Shown piece by piece: positions 25,865-33,920 of a stretch of 43,600 nucleotides of DNA. Origin of the DNA: Streptomyces sp. LS1784 (lineage in GTDB: Bacteria > Actinomycetota > Actinomycetes > Streptomycetales > Streptomycetaceae); assembly GCF_020103755.1 (NCBI RefSeq), contig NZ_JAHSQD010000015.1, positions 1 to 43,600 on the forward strand. Reading direction: 5' to 3'. The notes beneath the pieces are model-generated. The model saw nothing but the letters and a program-made list of their open reading frames with translations, was not told the DNA's origin and searched no databases. Position numbers and translations under genes: made by a program. The stretch's first letter is position 1, and each line of letters starts with the position of its first letter.

Positions 25865-27007
25865 TCAGCTGTTGGTCGTCAGCAGACGGTCGGCCAGGGC
25901 GTCGGCGAGACGGTAGGCCTCGTCGGCCGAGAGGGTGCGGCAGATGGCGTCCGCCAGTTCCTCGACGTTGTGCCAGTCGACGCTGCCGAGTCCCGCCTGC
26001 GGGGCGGCGGCTGCCGGCTTCTCGCGCTGCTCCGGCATCGGGAGCGGCTCGGAATTTTCCGCGGAAAATCGGTCGGTGCCCGATGCGGGCTCAGCGCTCG
26101 CGAGCGGAGCCTGCGGGACGGTCTCCGGCCGGGGTGCTGCGGGAGCCACCGGCTCCGCCACCGACGGTGCCGCCTCGGCAACCGGCTTGACGGTCGGCGC
26201 AGGCGTGACAACCGGCTGCGGAGCCGGCACGGCCGAGGAGGTGTCCTTGGCCGGGGCCTTCGCCTCCAGCCTGGCCGCCCGCTTCGCCGCGACCGCGTCG
26301 GCGTCGGCCTGGAGCAGCTGCTCCAGTTCAGCCGTCTGCTCGGCCAGGGACATCTCCTCGATGCCCTTCACCGAACCGAGCCGGCGGGCGACGTTGATGG
26401 AGAGGCCCTCCTCGCCGCGTGCCTTGGCCCGCACCTGGCGCTGCAGCTCGGGGTGGAGCTTCAGCAGGTTCTTGCGGTGCGAGATCCAGCTCTGGGACCA
26501 GCCCTCCGCTTCGGCTGCCTCCTTGGCGGTCGGGTACTGCGCCACGATGAGCAGGACCGCGTTGGCCTCCTCGATCGGGTCGAAGTCCTTGCGCGCCATG
26601 TTCTCGTCGAGCGCGGCCCGCAGCAGGGTCGCCTTGGACTCCGCCACCGAGTCGTCCACGACGACGAGCAGCTTCTCGCGCCCGTACAGCTCCGCGGCCG
26701 CCCGCCGACGGTTGCCGTTGACGACGATCACGTCCTGCGGACCCGCTCCCAGCGTCTGCCGGTCCTCCGGCCACAGCCGCAGGTAGGCGGCCGGGGTGAC
26801 GGCGAGGCAGCTCTGCAGCTGGCGGTCCTTGATGCTCGCCAGGTCGGAGAGGTCGCCCAGCTCGTCGCGGGGGTTGCGCGGGTTGGGGAGGCAGCTGGCG
26901 GTGGGGATCCACTTGGCCACCGGGGCGTCGTTGGCGCTGTCCACACCCGGAGCGTCGACGACCGGGTCGGCGGCCATCGAGGCGAAGGAAACGCGACGGC
27001 CTGCCAT
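25865..27007 (-). CDS. parB: ParB-family partition protein
   Basis: The product is 380 aa. The N-terminal ParB/Srx-like nuclease domain includes VIVVNGNRRRAAAELYG, the GxRR motif that binds nucleotide, and LDENMARKDFDPIEEANAVL. A helix-turn-helix follows (YPTAKEAAEAEGWSQSWISH), then a Pro/Ala-rich linker (about 225-340) and a short C-terminal helical dimer region (NVEELADAICRTLSADEAYR). It would bind a centromere site and act with ParA in plasmid segregation. Its ATG overlaps the ParA stop by one base, so the two are one operon. No parS-like repeat was found nearby. A Streptomyces plasmid-type ParB is favoured over the chromosomal one. Confidence 0.87.
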   Translation of the reverse strand: MAGRRVSFASMAADPVVDAPGVDSANDAPVAKWIPTASCLPNPRNPRDELGDLSDLASIKDRQLQSCLAVTPAAYLRLWPEDRQTLGAGPQDVIVVNGNRRRAAAELYGREKLLVVVDDSVAESKATLLRAALDENMARKDFDPIEEANAVLLIVAQYPTAKEAAEAEGWSQSWISHRKNLLKLHPELQRQVRAKARGEEGLSINVARRLGSVKGIEEMSLAEQTAELEQLLQADADAVAAKRAARLEAKAPAKDTSSAVPAPQPVVTPAPTVKPVAEAAPSVAEPVAPAAPRPETVPQAPLASAEPASGTDRFSAENSEPLPMPEQREKPAAAAPQAGLGSVDWHNVEELADAICRTLSADEAYRLADALADRLLTTNS

Positions 27008-27666
27008 CAGCGGCCCCCGTAGCCGAGCTCAAGGGACAGACGGAAGAAGTCCTCGCGGGCCCGGTAGGCGGTACCGCTCTCCTTGTACTGGGTGACGACC
27101 GTTCCCTCGGCCACCGCCCGAGAGTGGATCTTGTACCGGCGCAGGACGGTCTTGGCGCGGGGCCAGCCCTTCGCGGTGATGTACGCCTCGGTGTCCTCAA
27201 GGTCGGCGCGGCCGTCCCGGGGGTCCCAGTTGTTGACGACGATCCGGAAGGGGATGTCCATCGGCTCGATGACCTTCTGGATGGTCCGGGCCGTCGGGTC
27301 GAAGCACAGCGGCTCGGTGATCATCGGGACCAGGACGTCATCCGCGATCTCCAGCGCCCTGCGCAGGATCTCCTCGTCCGCCAGGGTGCCCGGCGTGTCG
27401 ATGAAGATGTGCTGGTACTCGTCCTTCTCGCCGAGGACGTCGTACGTGCACGCCGCGAGGTTGACCGTGGTGGTGGTCTTGCCCACGCCGCCCTTCTGGT
27501 TGGCGATGACGTGGATCTTCGCGCCGGTCTTCTTCAGGTGGATCAGCTGCTCGGCGTGGTCGTGCGCCGCCATGAAGTCGAAGGGCAGGTTGTCTCCCAC
27601 CCGCTCGGCCCAGACGACGGCGGACCCCTGGGGGTCGGTGGACACGACAAGCACAGATGGCTTCAT
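27007..27666 (-). CDS. parA: ParA-family ATPase with swapped N-terminal blocks
   Basis: The product is 219 aa. Residues 87-219 are a normal plasmid ParA C-terminal part, with Walker B IFIDTPG and VLVPMITEPLCFDPTARTIQ. The N-terminal order is unusual: block B (residues 2-49, KPSVLVVSTDPQGSA and following, with the DPQG motif) comes before block A (50-83, KIHVIANQKGGVGKTTTTVN, the Walker A loop). In known ParA proteins the Walker A loop is at the very N-terminus and DPQG follows it. Both blocks are complete and in frame. Start ATG 27666. Whether the protein can bind ATP in this order is unknown; a misassembly is possible but would need exact in-frame ends. Confidence 0.82.
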   Translation of the reverse strand: MKPSVLVVSTDPQGSAVVWAERVGDNLPFDFMAAHDHAEQLIHLKKTGAKIHVIANQKGGVGKTTTTVNLAACTYDVLGEKDEYQHIFIDTPGTLADEEILRRALEIADDVLVPMITEPLCFDPTARTIQKVIEPMDIPFRIVVNNWDPRDGRADLEDTEAYITAKGWPRAKTVLRRYKIHSRAVAEGTVVTQYKESGTAYRAREDFFRLSLELGYGGR

Positions 27667-28197
27667 GATGTTCCGTTCTCTCCGTGGGCTTCCCGGGCCG
27701 ACTGCCCGGTACTGCGGATGCCCGCCGCGCAAAGCCGTGGGCGGTGGACGGAGAACAGCATTCCAGATGATCAGCCCGGAGCCTGACGCGACCCGCGTGT
27801 GATGGAGCACAAAGGCAGGTTTGCGGGGGCTGCTTTCCCGGAAGGCCGCTGTGCTTGTCCGACAGGATTTCAAATATTCAGATTTTCTACCTGCGGTGAT
27901 GTTCAGTTGCTGGAGGGGGGAGTCAATGCGCGAGGGCCGTTTGCTTCGAGTGTGCGGCGCGGACGTTGAGCGTTCGTAGGGCCGCGTGACTGTGGTGGCA
28001 TGAGAAATTCCGTCCCCAGTCGGCCATGGCCCGTCCCGTCGGTCCGGCAAGCCGCCCTTCCGCGAGGGCGATCGCGACTGACGGCTACCGTCACCACCGC
28101 TACCCAGAGACCCGGATCAGCGCAGGCCCTCACTCTCCCATGGCCGGCGCCCGGACCGAAGGCCGTCGCAGAAGGCAGTGATCTGCCCGTACCCCCG
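27667..28197. other. Upstream region of parAB with an AT-rich patch
   Basis: Most of the stretch has no gene. At about 27866-27900 the sequence drops to very low GC (ATTTCAAATATTCAGATTTT) in a window that is otherwise about 70 percent GC or more. Such patches occur at promoters, origins or partition sites. I found no repeated iterons and no parS-like palindrome. Confidence 0.4.
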
Positions 28198-29004
28198 TCA
28201 CACCCGGCCGCTGGCCATCAGGGCGACGTGAGGCAAGAGCAGGAACCCGTCGGGACCAGCGAACTCGGCGCTGAGCGTGTCGAGCTGTCGCTTGATCTCC
28301 GCCTGGACTTCCGGGGCCTGACTGACCACGATCTGCCCGATCGTGGCCACCCCGGAGGCCGGCCCGCTCCACCACTCCTCGACATCGGCACGGTGATCCC
28401 AGCTCAAGGTCTCACATGCCGTCTCGGCCAACCCCGCCGAGGCCAGCAGGTCCGTGAGGCCTTGCTCGGTCCGCGGGAAGTCGTCCTCCGAGGCCAGAGC
28501 GGGCAGATCGGACGGCCGCACCACACCTGCGGCCTGGATCGCCCGGCCGATCAGGGCCTGGCCGGGAGCCGGCGGAGAAGCCCAGATCGTCACAGCGACC
28601 GTCCCCCCGGGACGGGTCACCCGCCGCAGCTCGGCGAGCGCCTGCTGTGGACGGCCCACGTGGTTGAGCACGAAGTTGCCCACCACCGCGTCGAACTCCC
28701 CGTCCGTGAAAGGCAGCTCCGGCAGCGCCGCCACCTGGACCTCCGCCGCCGGAGCAGCCTGCCCGGCCAGGTCGACCATGCCGGGCTCGGCGTCCACGGC
28801 CGACACCTTCGCCCCACGCGCACAGGCCGCCACCGCGACCGTCCCCGTCCCGGTTCCCACGTCCAGAACACGCGCACCCGCCCGGACACCGGCGACATCC
28901 AGAAGCCGTTCAACCGGATAGGCGCACAGCTTCGCGAAACTGTCGGCATAGGCCCTCGCACTGCCCGACCAGATCCGCCGCTCGCTCTCATCGAAAAGCG
29001 TCAC
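28198..29004 (-). CDS. Class I SAM-dependent methyltransferase
   Basis: The SAM-binding motif I is VLDVGTGTGTVAVAACARGA, motif II is VSAVDAEPGMVDLAGQ, and FDAVVGNFVLNHVGRPQQAL with RRVTRPGGTVAVTIW completes the Rossmann fold. The chosen GTG at 29004 starts MTLFDESERRIWSG, with GGAGG about 11 bases before it; a GTG at 29043 would add 13 residues that look non-coding. The protein is about 268 aa and cytosolic. The methyl acceptor is not clear; this family includes UbiE-like and small-molecule enzymes. Confidence 0.86.
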   Translation of the reverse strand: MTLFDESERRIWSGSARAYADSFAKLCAYPVERLLDVAGVRAGARVLDVGTGTGTVAVAACARGAKVSAVDAEPGMVDLAGQAAPAAEVQVAALPELPFTDGEFDAVVGNFVLNHVGRPQQALAELRRVTRPGGTVAVTIWASPPAPGQALIGRAIQAAGVVRPSDLPALASEDDFPRTEQGLTDLLASAGLAETACETLSWDHRADVEEWWSGPASGVATIGQIVVSQAPEVQAEIKRQLDTLSAEFAGPDGFLLLPHVALMASGRV

Positions 29005-29043
29005 AGTCCCCCGCCCCTCCGCGGACACATAGATCAACTCCAC

Positions 29044-29228
29044 GGGACCCTAACGCACCGCCTCCCAGCCCGAGTGGTCTCTCCTTGTGGAACCCGCGCT
29101 CAACGAGTCCGAGATCCTCGCCCGCATGGGGCAGAGGCGGGCAGGCCGGTCGCCGGAGTTCGCCGCCGGCATCCCGCACCTGCTGAAGGGCGAGTTCAGC
29201 GACAACGCCGGCACCCCGGGCCGCGTCC
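29044..29228. other. Region with a possible coding remnant
   Basis: Between the methyltransferase start and the terminator, a plus-strand frame at about 29087 reads LNESEILARMGQRRAGRSPE and EFAAGIPHLLKGEFSDN, which has protein-like composition but no recognised family, and it soon breaks down. No function assigned. Confidence 0.3.
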
Positions 29229-29269
29229 GCCGGTCACCGGCGTCCTCCTTCAGGACGCCGGTGACCGGC
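29229..29269 (-). terminator. Strong hairpin terminator after the DUF2690 gene
   Basis: An 18-bp perfect stem (29229-29246 with 29252-29269) with the loop CCTTC lies 34 bases after the stop of the minus-strand gene. Confidence 0.75.
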
Positions 29270-29302
29270 AGCGGTCGCTTCCGAGCGGTACCTCCGGTGG
29301 GA

Positions 29303-29728
29303 TCAGTACCAGCCCGTGCAGGCGGAGAAGTCGGAGCCGGAGTTCTTCGCGTAGCACGCGTGGGACTGGAGGCTGACGTCGTTCACCATGGACGTGTGGA
29401 CATCGCTCCCGTAGGCGACGTTCACGCTGTCGGACTGGCCCGCGGTGTTCGAGATGAAGGCCTCGGCGCCGACGTGGGTACTGCTGATGCGGGCCCATGC
29501 GGCACGACAGGTCGCGCTGTAACGGAGCTCTACCAGGGTGCCGTCCGAGGCCCGCGCGCTCTTGGCGGTGATCGCGTCACTGCCGCAGCCGGTGGTCGAG
29601 GGGTCCTTGTGGTAGCAAGAACTGCCGTAGCACGTTGCGTTCGTGGTGGCCTGGGCGCTGGGGGACAGCGCGAAGAGGGCGGTTGCGGACAGTGCGGCGG
29701 TGCCCAGGATGGCAGCGATCTTCTTCAT
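29303..29728 (-). CDS. Secreted DUF2690 family protein
   Basis: The product is 141 aa. Residues 1-27 are a Sec signal peptide (MKKIAAILGTAALSATALFA, cleavage after AQA). The mature part has the DUF2690 pattern CYGSSCYHKDPSTTGCGSDA, then VELRYSATCRAAWARI, with conserved Cys residues likely paired in disulfides. A tail (SHACYAKNSGSDFSACTGWY) adds two more Cys. The ATG at 29728 follows GAGGAGCC. Family function is unknown; members occur as secreted or surface proteins in Streptomyces. Confidence 0.88.
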   Translation of the reverse strand: MKKIAAILGTAALSATALFALSPSAQATTNATCYGSSCYHKDPSTTGCGSDAITAKSARASDGTLVELRYSATCRAAWARISSTHVGAEAFISNTAGQSDSVNVAYGSDVHTSMVNDVSLQSHACYAKNSGSDFSACTGWY

Positions 29729-29859
29729 CTGCGGCTCCTCGTGTGACGAGCGGGGCGAAGGTCGGACATGCTCCGTGATCGATTCCTGCTCTGGCGAACC
29801 GGGTTCCGTGCGCCATGGCTCCCCGTGATGACCGGGGGAGTAGGGAGAAACAGTAAAGT

Positions 29860-30012
29860 GTGCGACCGGTGCGAAGAGTGGAGGGACGGGCGATCTGGCG
29901 GGATCTCGCGTCGGTGGGACTCATTCCGGGCTTCGACTTCGACGACGTTGACGAGATGCACCGTCGCCTTCCCCGCCTGGCTGCCCTCTACCTCGGCGCA
30001 GCCGCCGGCTGA
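29860..30012 (+). pseudogene. Short orphan reading frame, likely a gene 3' end
   Basis: From GTG 29860 to TGA 30012 the frame gives 50 residues: RAIWRDLASVGLIPGFDFDD and VDEMHRRLPRLAALYLGAA. Composition is protein-like with an amphipathic C-terminal helix, but there is a TAA just upstream and no ribosome binding site. It is best seen as the surviving C-terminus of an unknown gene lying before the TnpB element. Confidence 0.35.
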
Positions 30013-30104
30013 GACGTGTCAGTGCCTCGAAGGGTGTCGCTATTCGGAACAGGGCTTCTGTCATGGCTGGTTGCCGATGTCCATCCCTGATCTTCGGTGG
30101 GTAT

Positions 30105-30122
30105 CCCCGGCTTCAGCCGGGG
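30105..30122 (+). repeat. Left-end hairpin of the TnpB element
   Basis: Stem CCCCGGC/GCCGGGG with loop TTCA. It shares stem core and loop with the right-end hairpin. A second small palindrome, CCGATCCTGGGATCGG, follows at about 30130. Confidence 0.6.
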
Positions 30123-30248
30123 AGGGAATCCGATCCTGGGATCGGTGGCGCGGAGCGCCGCCGCGTCCCTGCGCAGCGGAACGCTCGTGGTGTCTTCTGT
30201 CGGTGGTGTGTGGCATGTTGAGTGCCGAGGCGGTGGAGGGGGTGGGTC

Positions 30249-31451
30249 GTGTTGATTCGTGCGTACAAGTTCTTGATGCGGCCCACCGTGGGCCAGCGGC
30301 AGGCGCTTTCCGAGATGCTGCGGGATCACTGCTCGCTCTACAACGGGGCGTTGCAGGAACGCCGGGATGCCTGGCGGCATGTCTCCGGGACGACGGTCCG
30401 GTACGGCGATCAGTCCGCGCAGCTCAAGGAGATCCGGGCGTTCGACCCGGAGCGTCAGGGCCGCTGGTCCTTCTCCTCCCAGCAGGCCACGCTTCGCCGT
30501 CTGGACAAGGCATTCGCTGCGTTCTTCCGCCGGGTCAAGTCCGGCGGGAAACCCGGCTACCCGCGCTTTCGGGGCGTGAACCGGTTCGACACGGTGGACT
30601 TCCCCAAGGACGGTGACGGCTGCCGCTGGGACTGCGCCCCGCAGGATGCGGTGACCGGTGTCCGTTTCCAGGGCGTCGGCCACGTCAAGGTGCATCGGCA
30701 CCGTGCGGTGGTCGGCACGGTCAAGACGATCTCGGTCAAGCGTGAGGGCAAGCGCTGGTATGTCGTCCTGACTGCCGAGCAGGCCCGGCCCGAGCCGCTG
30801 CCCGCGACCGGCAGCGTGGTCGGCATCGACATGGGCACAGCCAACTTCCTCGCCGACTCCGATGGCGGGTTCGTTCCCAGCCCCCGCGATGGCCGGAAGG
30901 CCGCGGCGAATCTCGAAGCAGCCCAGCAGGCCCTCTCCCGGTGCAAGCGCCGTGGCAATCGCCGCCGCAAGGCTGTGGAGGCCGTCGCGCGGCTGCACCG
31001 CAAGGTCCGCCGCCAGCGCCTCGACCATGCTCACAAGACCGCCCTCGGCCTGGTCCGCGAGCATGATCTGATCGCGCACGAGGACCTCAAGATCCGCAGC
31101 ATGGTCAGGGCCCCCGCGCCGAAACCCGACCCCGACCGGCCGGGTGCCTTTCTCCCCAACGGGGCCGCGGCCAAGGCCGGACTCAACCGCTCGATATCGG
31201 ATGCCGGATGGGGGGTGTTCCTCACGATCCTGCGCGCCAAGGCTGAAAGCGCCGGGCGGGAAGTGATCGCCGTGGACCCCCGCAACACCTCCCGGACGTG
31301 CCCCGCATGCGGACACGTCTCGGCAAAGAACCGGCCCACCCAGGACACCTTCCACTGCACCGGCTGCGGCCACCGGGCGCACGCCGACACGGTGGGAGCC
31401 GTCAATGTTCTACGGGCCGGGCTGGCCCGTCGCAACGCCCGCCCGGGTTAG
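30249..31451 (+). CDS. tnpB: TnpB RNA-guided endonuclease (IS605 OrfB)
   Basis: The product is 400 aa, normal for TnpB. It has the N-terminal helix-turn-helix (YKFLMRPTVGQRQALSEML), the beta barrel (PGYPRFRG, WYVVLTAEQARPE) and a complete split RuvC site: Asp194 in VVGIDMGTANFL, Glu278 in IAHEDLKIRSM and Asp380 in RAHADTVGAVNVL. The zinc ribbon is CPACGHVSAKNRP with HCTGCGH. The start is GTG 30249, preceded by GGAGGGGG. All catalytic residues are present, so it may be an active nuclease guided by the RNA from the right end. A basic linker (KRRGNRRRKAVEAV) sits before the second RuvC part. Confidence 0.93.
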   Translation: MLIRAYKFLMRPTVGQRQALSEMLRDHCSLYNGALQERRDAWRHVSGTTVRYGDQSAQLKEIRAFDPERQGRWSFSSQQATLRRLDKAFAAFFRRVKSGGKPGYPRFRGVNRFDTVDFPKDGDGCRWDCAPQDAVTGVRFQGVGHVKVHRHRAVVGTVKTISVKREGKRWYVVLTAEQARPEPLPATGSVVGIDMGTANFLADSDGGFVPSPRDGRKAAANLEAAQQALSRCKRRGNRRRKAVEAVARLHRKVRRQRLDHAHKTALGLVREHDLIAHEDLKIRSMVRAPAPKPDPDRPGAFLPNGAAAKAGLNRSISDAGWGVFLTILRAKAESAGREVIAVDPRNTSRTCPACGHVSAKNRPTQDTFHCTGCGHRAHADTVGAVNVLRAGLARRNARPG

Positions 31452-31458
31452 CGAAAAG

Positions 31459-31478
31459 CCCCCGGCTTCAGCCGGGGG
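31459..31478 (+). ncRNA. Right-end hairpin, probable 3' part of the TnpB guide RNA (omega RNA)
   Basis: Stem CCCCCGGC/GCCGGGGG with loop TTCA lies 8 bases after the tnpB stop, exactly where the omega RNA scaffold of TnpB elements is read. The full RNA would begin inside the tnpB 3' end, with its guide taken from the sequence after about 31488. Confidence 0.5.
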
Positions 31479-31547
31479 AGGAGTCACTGTGTGGCGGCTC
31501 GGCGGCGACCGTGCGGGTTGTCACTGGGGCCCGCTTGGATGGTCGGC

Positions 31548-32207
31548 ATGACCGTCAACGATGTCGCCCGTTCTCTGCCCGATCCCGACGTCCTGCGGGA
31601 CCACTGCCGTGCCTTGGCGATGCTGGATGCGATCCTCAGTCCCGATTGGTCCTCGCGCTACTACTCGTTCGACACGCGGTGGTCCCGGACAGAGGAGATG
31701 GCGTCGATGCGCAACGGTTCGGGGGATGAGTACTCGATCGTCTTCGCTCCGGCCGGTGTGTACCTCCGGGGATTCGACCACGAGTCGCCGATGAGCCCCT
31801 ACGCCGAGGACGGAGTGTGGCCGGGCGTGGTGGACTCTGTTCCCGAAGAGTTCCGGTCGTGCGTCGAGGAACCCGTGTTCAACGACGACGGCATACCGAC
31901 GGTGACGGCCTGCCTGTGGCGTAGGACGACTGATGAGAGTTGGCAGACGGGGAAGATCGACTTCCCGGAGGGCCGTGTCGACCCCGACGGGGCCGACTGG
32001 CTGTTCCGGCTCCTCACCGACCGGTCTCCGGAGGCGTACGCGAGCTTCGCCGTCGACTACTACGAGGTACCAGTCGATCTGGATACCGTCCGGCACATCT
32101 GTGCCCTGAGGCCGCTCACCGATGACGTGATCCGTGCCCTCGACGCCGAGCTGACCCTCACGGACCTTGCCGAGGACATCGCCGAGATCGGCTACCCCAC
32201 GACGTAG
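31548..32207 (+). CDS. Conserved hypothetical protein, 219 aa
   Basis: The protein begins MTVNDVARSLPDPDVLRDHC and continues RALAMLDAILSPDWSSRYYS, FAPAGVYLRGFDHESPMSPY and LFRLLTDRSPEAYASFAVDY. It is acidic, has no signal peptide or membrane helix, and the pattern is that of a conserved Streptomyces family often found among immunity genes. I do not know a function. An ATG at 31539 in the same frame is also possible; neither has a strong ribosome binding site. Confidence 0.75.
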   Translation: MTVNDVARSLPDPDVLRDHCRALAMLDAILSPDWSSRYYSFDTRWSRTEEMASMRNGSGDEYSIVFAPAGVYLRGFDHESPMSPYAEDGVWPGVVDSVPEEFRSCVEEPVFNDDGIPTVTACLWRRTTDESWQTGKIDFPEGRVDPDGADWLFRLLTDRSPEAYASFAVDYYEVPVDLDTVRHICALRPLTDDVIRALDAELTLTDLAEDIAEIGYPTT

Positions 32208-32296
32208 GGAAACACCTCGTTCGACGGGCCGAAGACGGTCGACGGTCGTCCCGACCGGGAACCGGGCCGGTCACGGTCGGGCAGCGGCGGTCGGTG

Positions 32297-32790
32297 TCAC
32301 GAGCCGACCGGGGTGGCGGCCAGCAGGCGGTGGCCGAGATCGGTGGTGGTGTGGCGTACGGTGCGGCCGGTGCGGTGGGTAGTGACCAGGCTGGCGGCGC
32401 GCAGGGCGGCCGCGTGCTCGGAGGCGGTGGACTTGCCGACGCCGAGGCGGCGGGCGAGCTCGGTGGTGGTGGCGCTGCCCTGGACCGCGCGCAGTGCGCG
32501 GGCCCGTCCGCGACCGACGAGTACGGTGAGGGCGTCCCGTTCGGGTGGGGCCGTCGGCGAGGAGGCGGCGCGGTAGGCGATGGCGGCCTGCCGGGAGGCG
32601 GCGACCGATGGTGAGGACGATCGAGTCGGCGCCGGCGAACGGGCTGGGCATGAGCAGCAGGCCGTGGCCGGACAGGTCCACGGTCGACTCCTCGGGGTCC
32701 TGCCTGCCGCAGCCGTGGAAGGTGATGGTCAGCGCCCTTCGCGCCGAGCGAGTACGCCGTCCGGCTCGACCGGGACGCGCCGCCGCTCGC
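32297..32790 (-). pseudogene. ArsR-family regulator pseudogene with several frameshifts
   Basis: Three frames must be joined to read the gene: LTITFHGCG near 32725, RQDPEESTVDLSGHGLLLMP and SPFAGADSIVLTIG near 32620-32700, then AYRAASSPTAPPERDALTVL and the winged helix ATTTELARRLGVGKSTASEH, AAALRAASLVTTHRTGRTV to the stop at 32297. This is the usual order of ArsR proteins with an N-terminal sensor domain. At least two frameshifts separate the parts, so no full protein can be made. The 3' DNA-binding part is intact in frame but has no start. Confidence 0.65.
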
Positions 32791-32899
32791 CGTGGTGACC
32801 GCCGTCCGCACTCATCCGGCCCCGCCCGGTGGTGCCCTCCTGTGCCGACTGGCCTGCCCGCAGTCTGCGCACCACACGGCTGGGCCGCTCGCCGCCCGT

Positions 32900-33205
32900 T
32901 CAGCTACCGGTCTTCGCCGGTCCGCCCAACGCGCGGGCGAGGAGACGGTACGACCAGCTGGCCGCCCGGCACCACGCCCACGCCGTGCCACCAAGCGCCC
33001 GGTACCAGGCGATGCCGAACGGGAGGGCGATGGCGAACCAGGACGGGGGTGCCAGCTCGCCAGGCCTCCGGGCACCCTCGCGCGCCCAGCGGCGGCACCG
33101 TTCGACGCCCCGGCGCGTCCAGGCGGCGCGGCGTTCGGCGCGCCCGGACCAGCGGGTGGAGGCCCGCAGCAGCGCGGAATTCCAGCTGCTGCGGAGGCGT
33201 GCCAT
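32900..33205 (-). CDS. Small hypothetical protein downstream of the NTPase
   Basis: The ATG at 33205 has AGGAGG 6 bases upstream and lies 26 bases after the NTPase stop, so the two form an operon. The 101-aa product is very basic at first (MARLRSSWNSALLRASTRWS, RRGVERCRRWAREGARRP), then has a hydrophobic Trp-rich part (WFAIALPFGIAWYRALGG) that may touch or cross the membrane. No family recognised. Confidence 0.6.
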   Translation of the reverse strand: MARLRSSWNSALLRASTRWSGRAERRAAWTRRGVERCRRWAREGARRPGELAPPSWFAIALPFGIAWYRALGGTAWAWCRAASWSYRLLARALGGPAKTGS

Positions 33206-33231
33206 CGCATGCCTCCTCTCCTGCGGTCCCC

Positions 33232-33744
33232 TCAGCTCCCCAGGCGTGCCGCCAGCTGCTCCGGGAGGGCGTCGCGGTTCGCCCGGGTGAGGGGGAGGAC
33301 CTTGACGTCGGTGCGGCGCTTGAGGGCGTCGGTGAACGGGCCGTGCTGCGCCTGGACGGTGGCCACGACGTCGACCTCGGCGGCGAACACGGCCCGGACG
33401 GTCTCCTCGAACGGGTGGTACGCCAGCTCCATTCGCCCGAGCTCGTCGATGAGCACGAGGGTTCGCGCCGACCACACCAGGGACGGCAGGGCCAGGCGCT
33501 CCATGACCCGCAGGTCGACGCCGTACCGTCCGACCCGTGGCGGGCCCGGAAAGTCGACATGGGCGAGCACGGCCCGTTCGCCCGCAAGCGTTTCCAGCGC
33601 GAATCCGACCCGGCTGCCGTCCGTACGGATCTCCTCCGTGGTGAAGCCGGAGGTCTCCCGGGCGGACAGCAGCGCCGCGAGTCGGCGGATCGCGGTGGTC
33701 TTCCCGCTGCCGGGGCGCCCCTCCAGCAGGATCCTGGTCGGCAT
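33232..33744 (-). CDS. P-loop NTPase of the THEP1 type
   Basis: The product is 170 aa. Walker A is LLEGRPGSGKTTAIRRLAAL at residues 5-24; Walker B is TLVLIDELGRMELAYHPFEE; GFTTEEIRTDGSRVGFALET is the conserved THEP1-type segment. The family hydrolyses nucleoside triphosphates and its cellular role is not well known. ATG 33744 is chosen because the P-loop lies at residue 9, as usual. It is followed after 26 bases by a small basic hypothetical gene. Confidence 0.87.
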   Translation of the reverse strand: MPTRILLEGRPGSGKTTAIRRLAALLSARETSGFTTEEIRTDGSRVGFALETLAGERAVLAHVDFPGPPRVGRYGVDLRVMERLALPSLVWSARTLVLIDELGRMELAYHPFEETVRAVFAAEVDVVATVQAQHGPFTDALKRRTDVKVLPLTRANRDALPEQLAARLGS

Positions 33745-33920
33745 CTCGGACTCCGTATCGGGCGGTCGAGTGGTGGCCGGCCCCCGGTGACCAGCATGTC
33801 CCCCCGCGCGCCCGGGCCGCAACGCCGTTCGGCGGTGCGGGCGGGGCCGGTCGGCCCTCGCGGGGCGCGGCGTGGGCGCGGAGGCCGGAGAGGCAGCACA
33901 GCGACGGCCGAGGAGGCGAC

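Larger units (their letters stand above)
30100..31490 (+). mobile_element. IS200/IS605-family (IS1341-type) element carrying only tnpB
   Basis: The segment holds one tnpB gene bracketed by similar hairpins, CCCCGGCTTCAGCCGGGG (30105-30122) and CCCCCGGC-TTCA-GCCGGGGG (31459-31478). No tnpA (Y1 transposase) is present, so movement would need a transposase in trans. The element ends are approximate; the right end is probably near 31488 after GGAGTCAC. Confidence 0.7.

Noticed and set aside
27007..28050. N-terminal extension of ParA to 28050
   Set aside because: The extra 128 residues cover the AT-rich intergenic patch and show no homology; it does not supply a missing Walker A block.
30105..31478. 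Repeated GGCTTCAGCC hairpins as a CRISPR-like array
   Set aside because: Only two copies about 1.35 kb apart flanking tnpB; they are element ends, not a repeat-spacer array.
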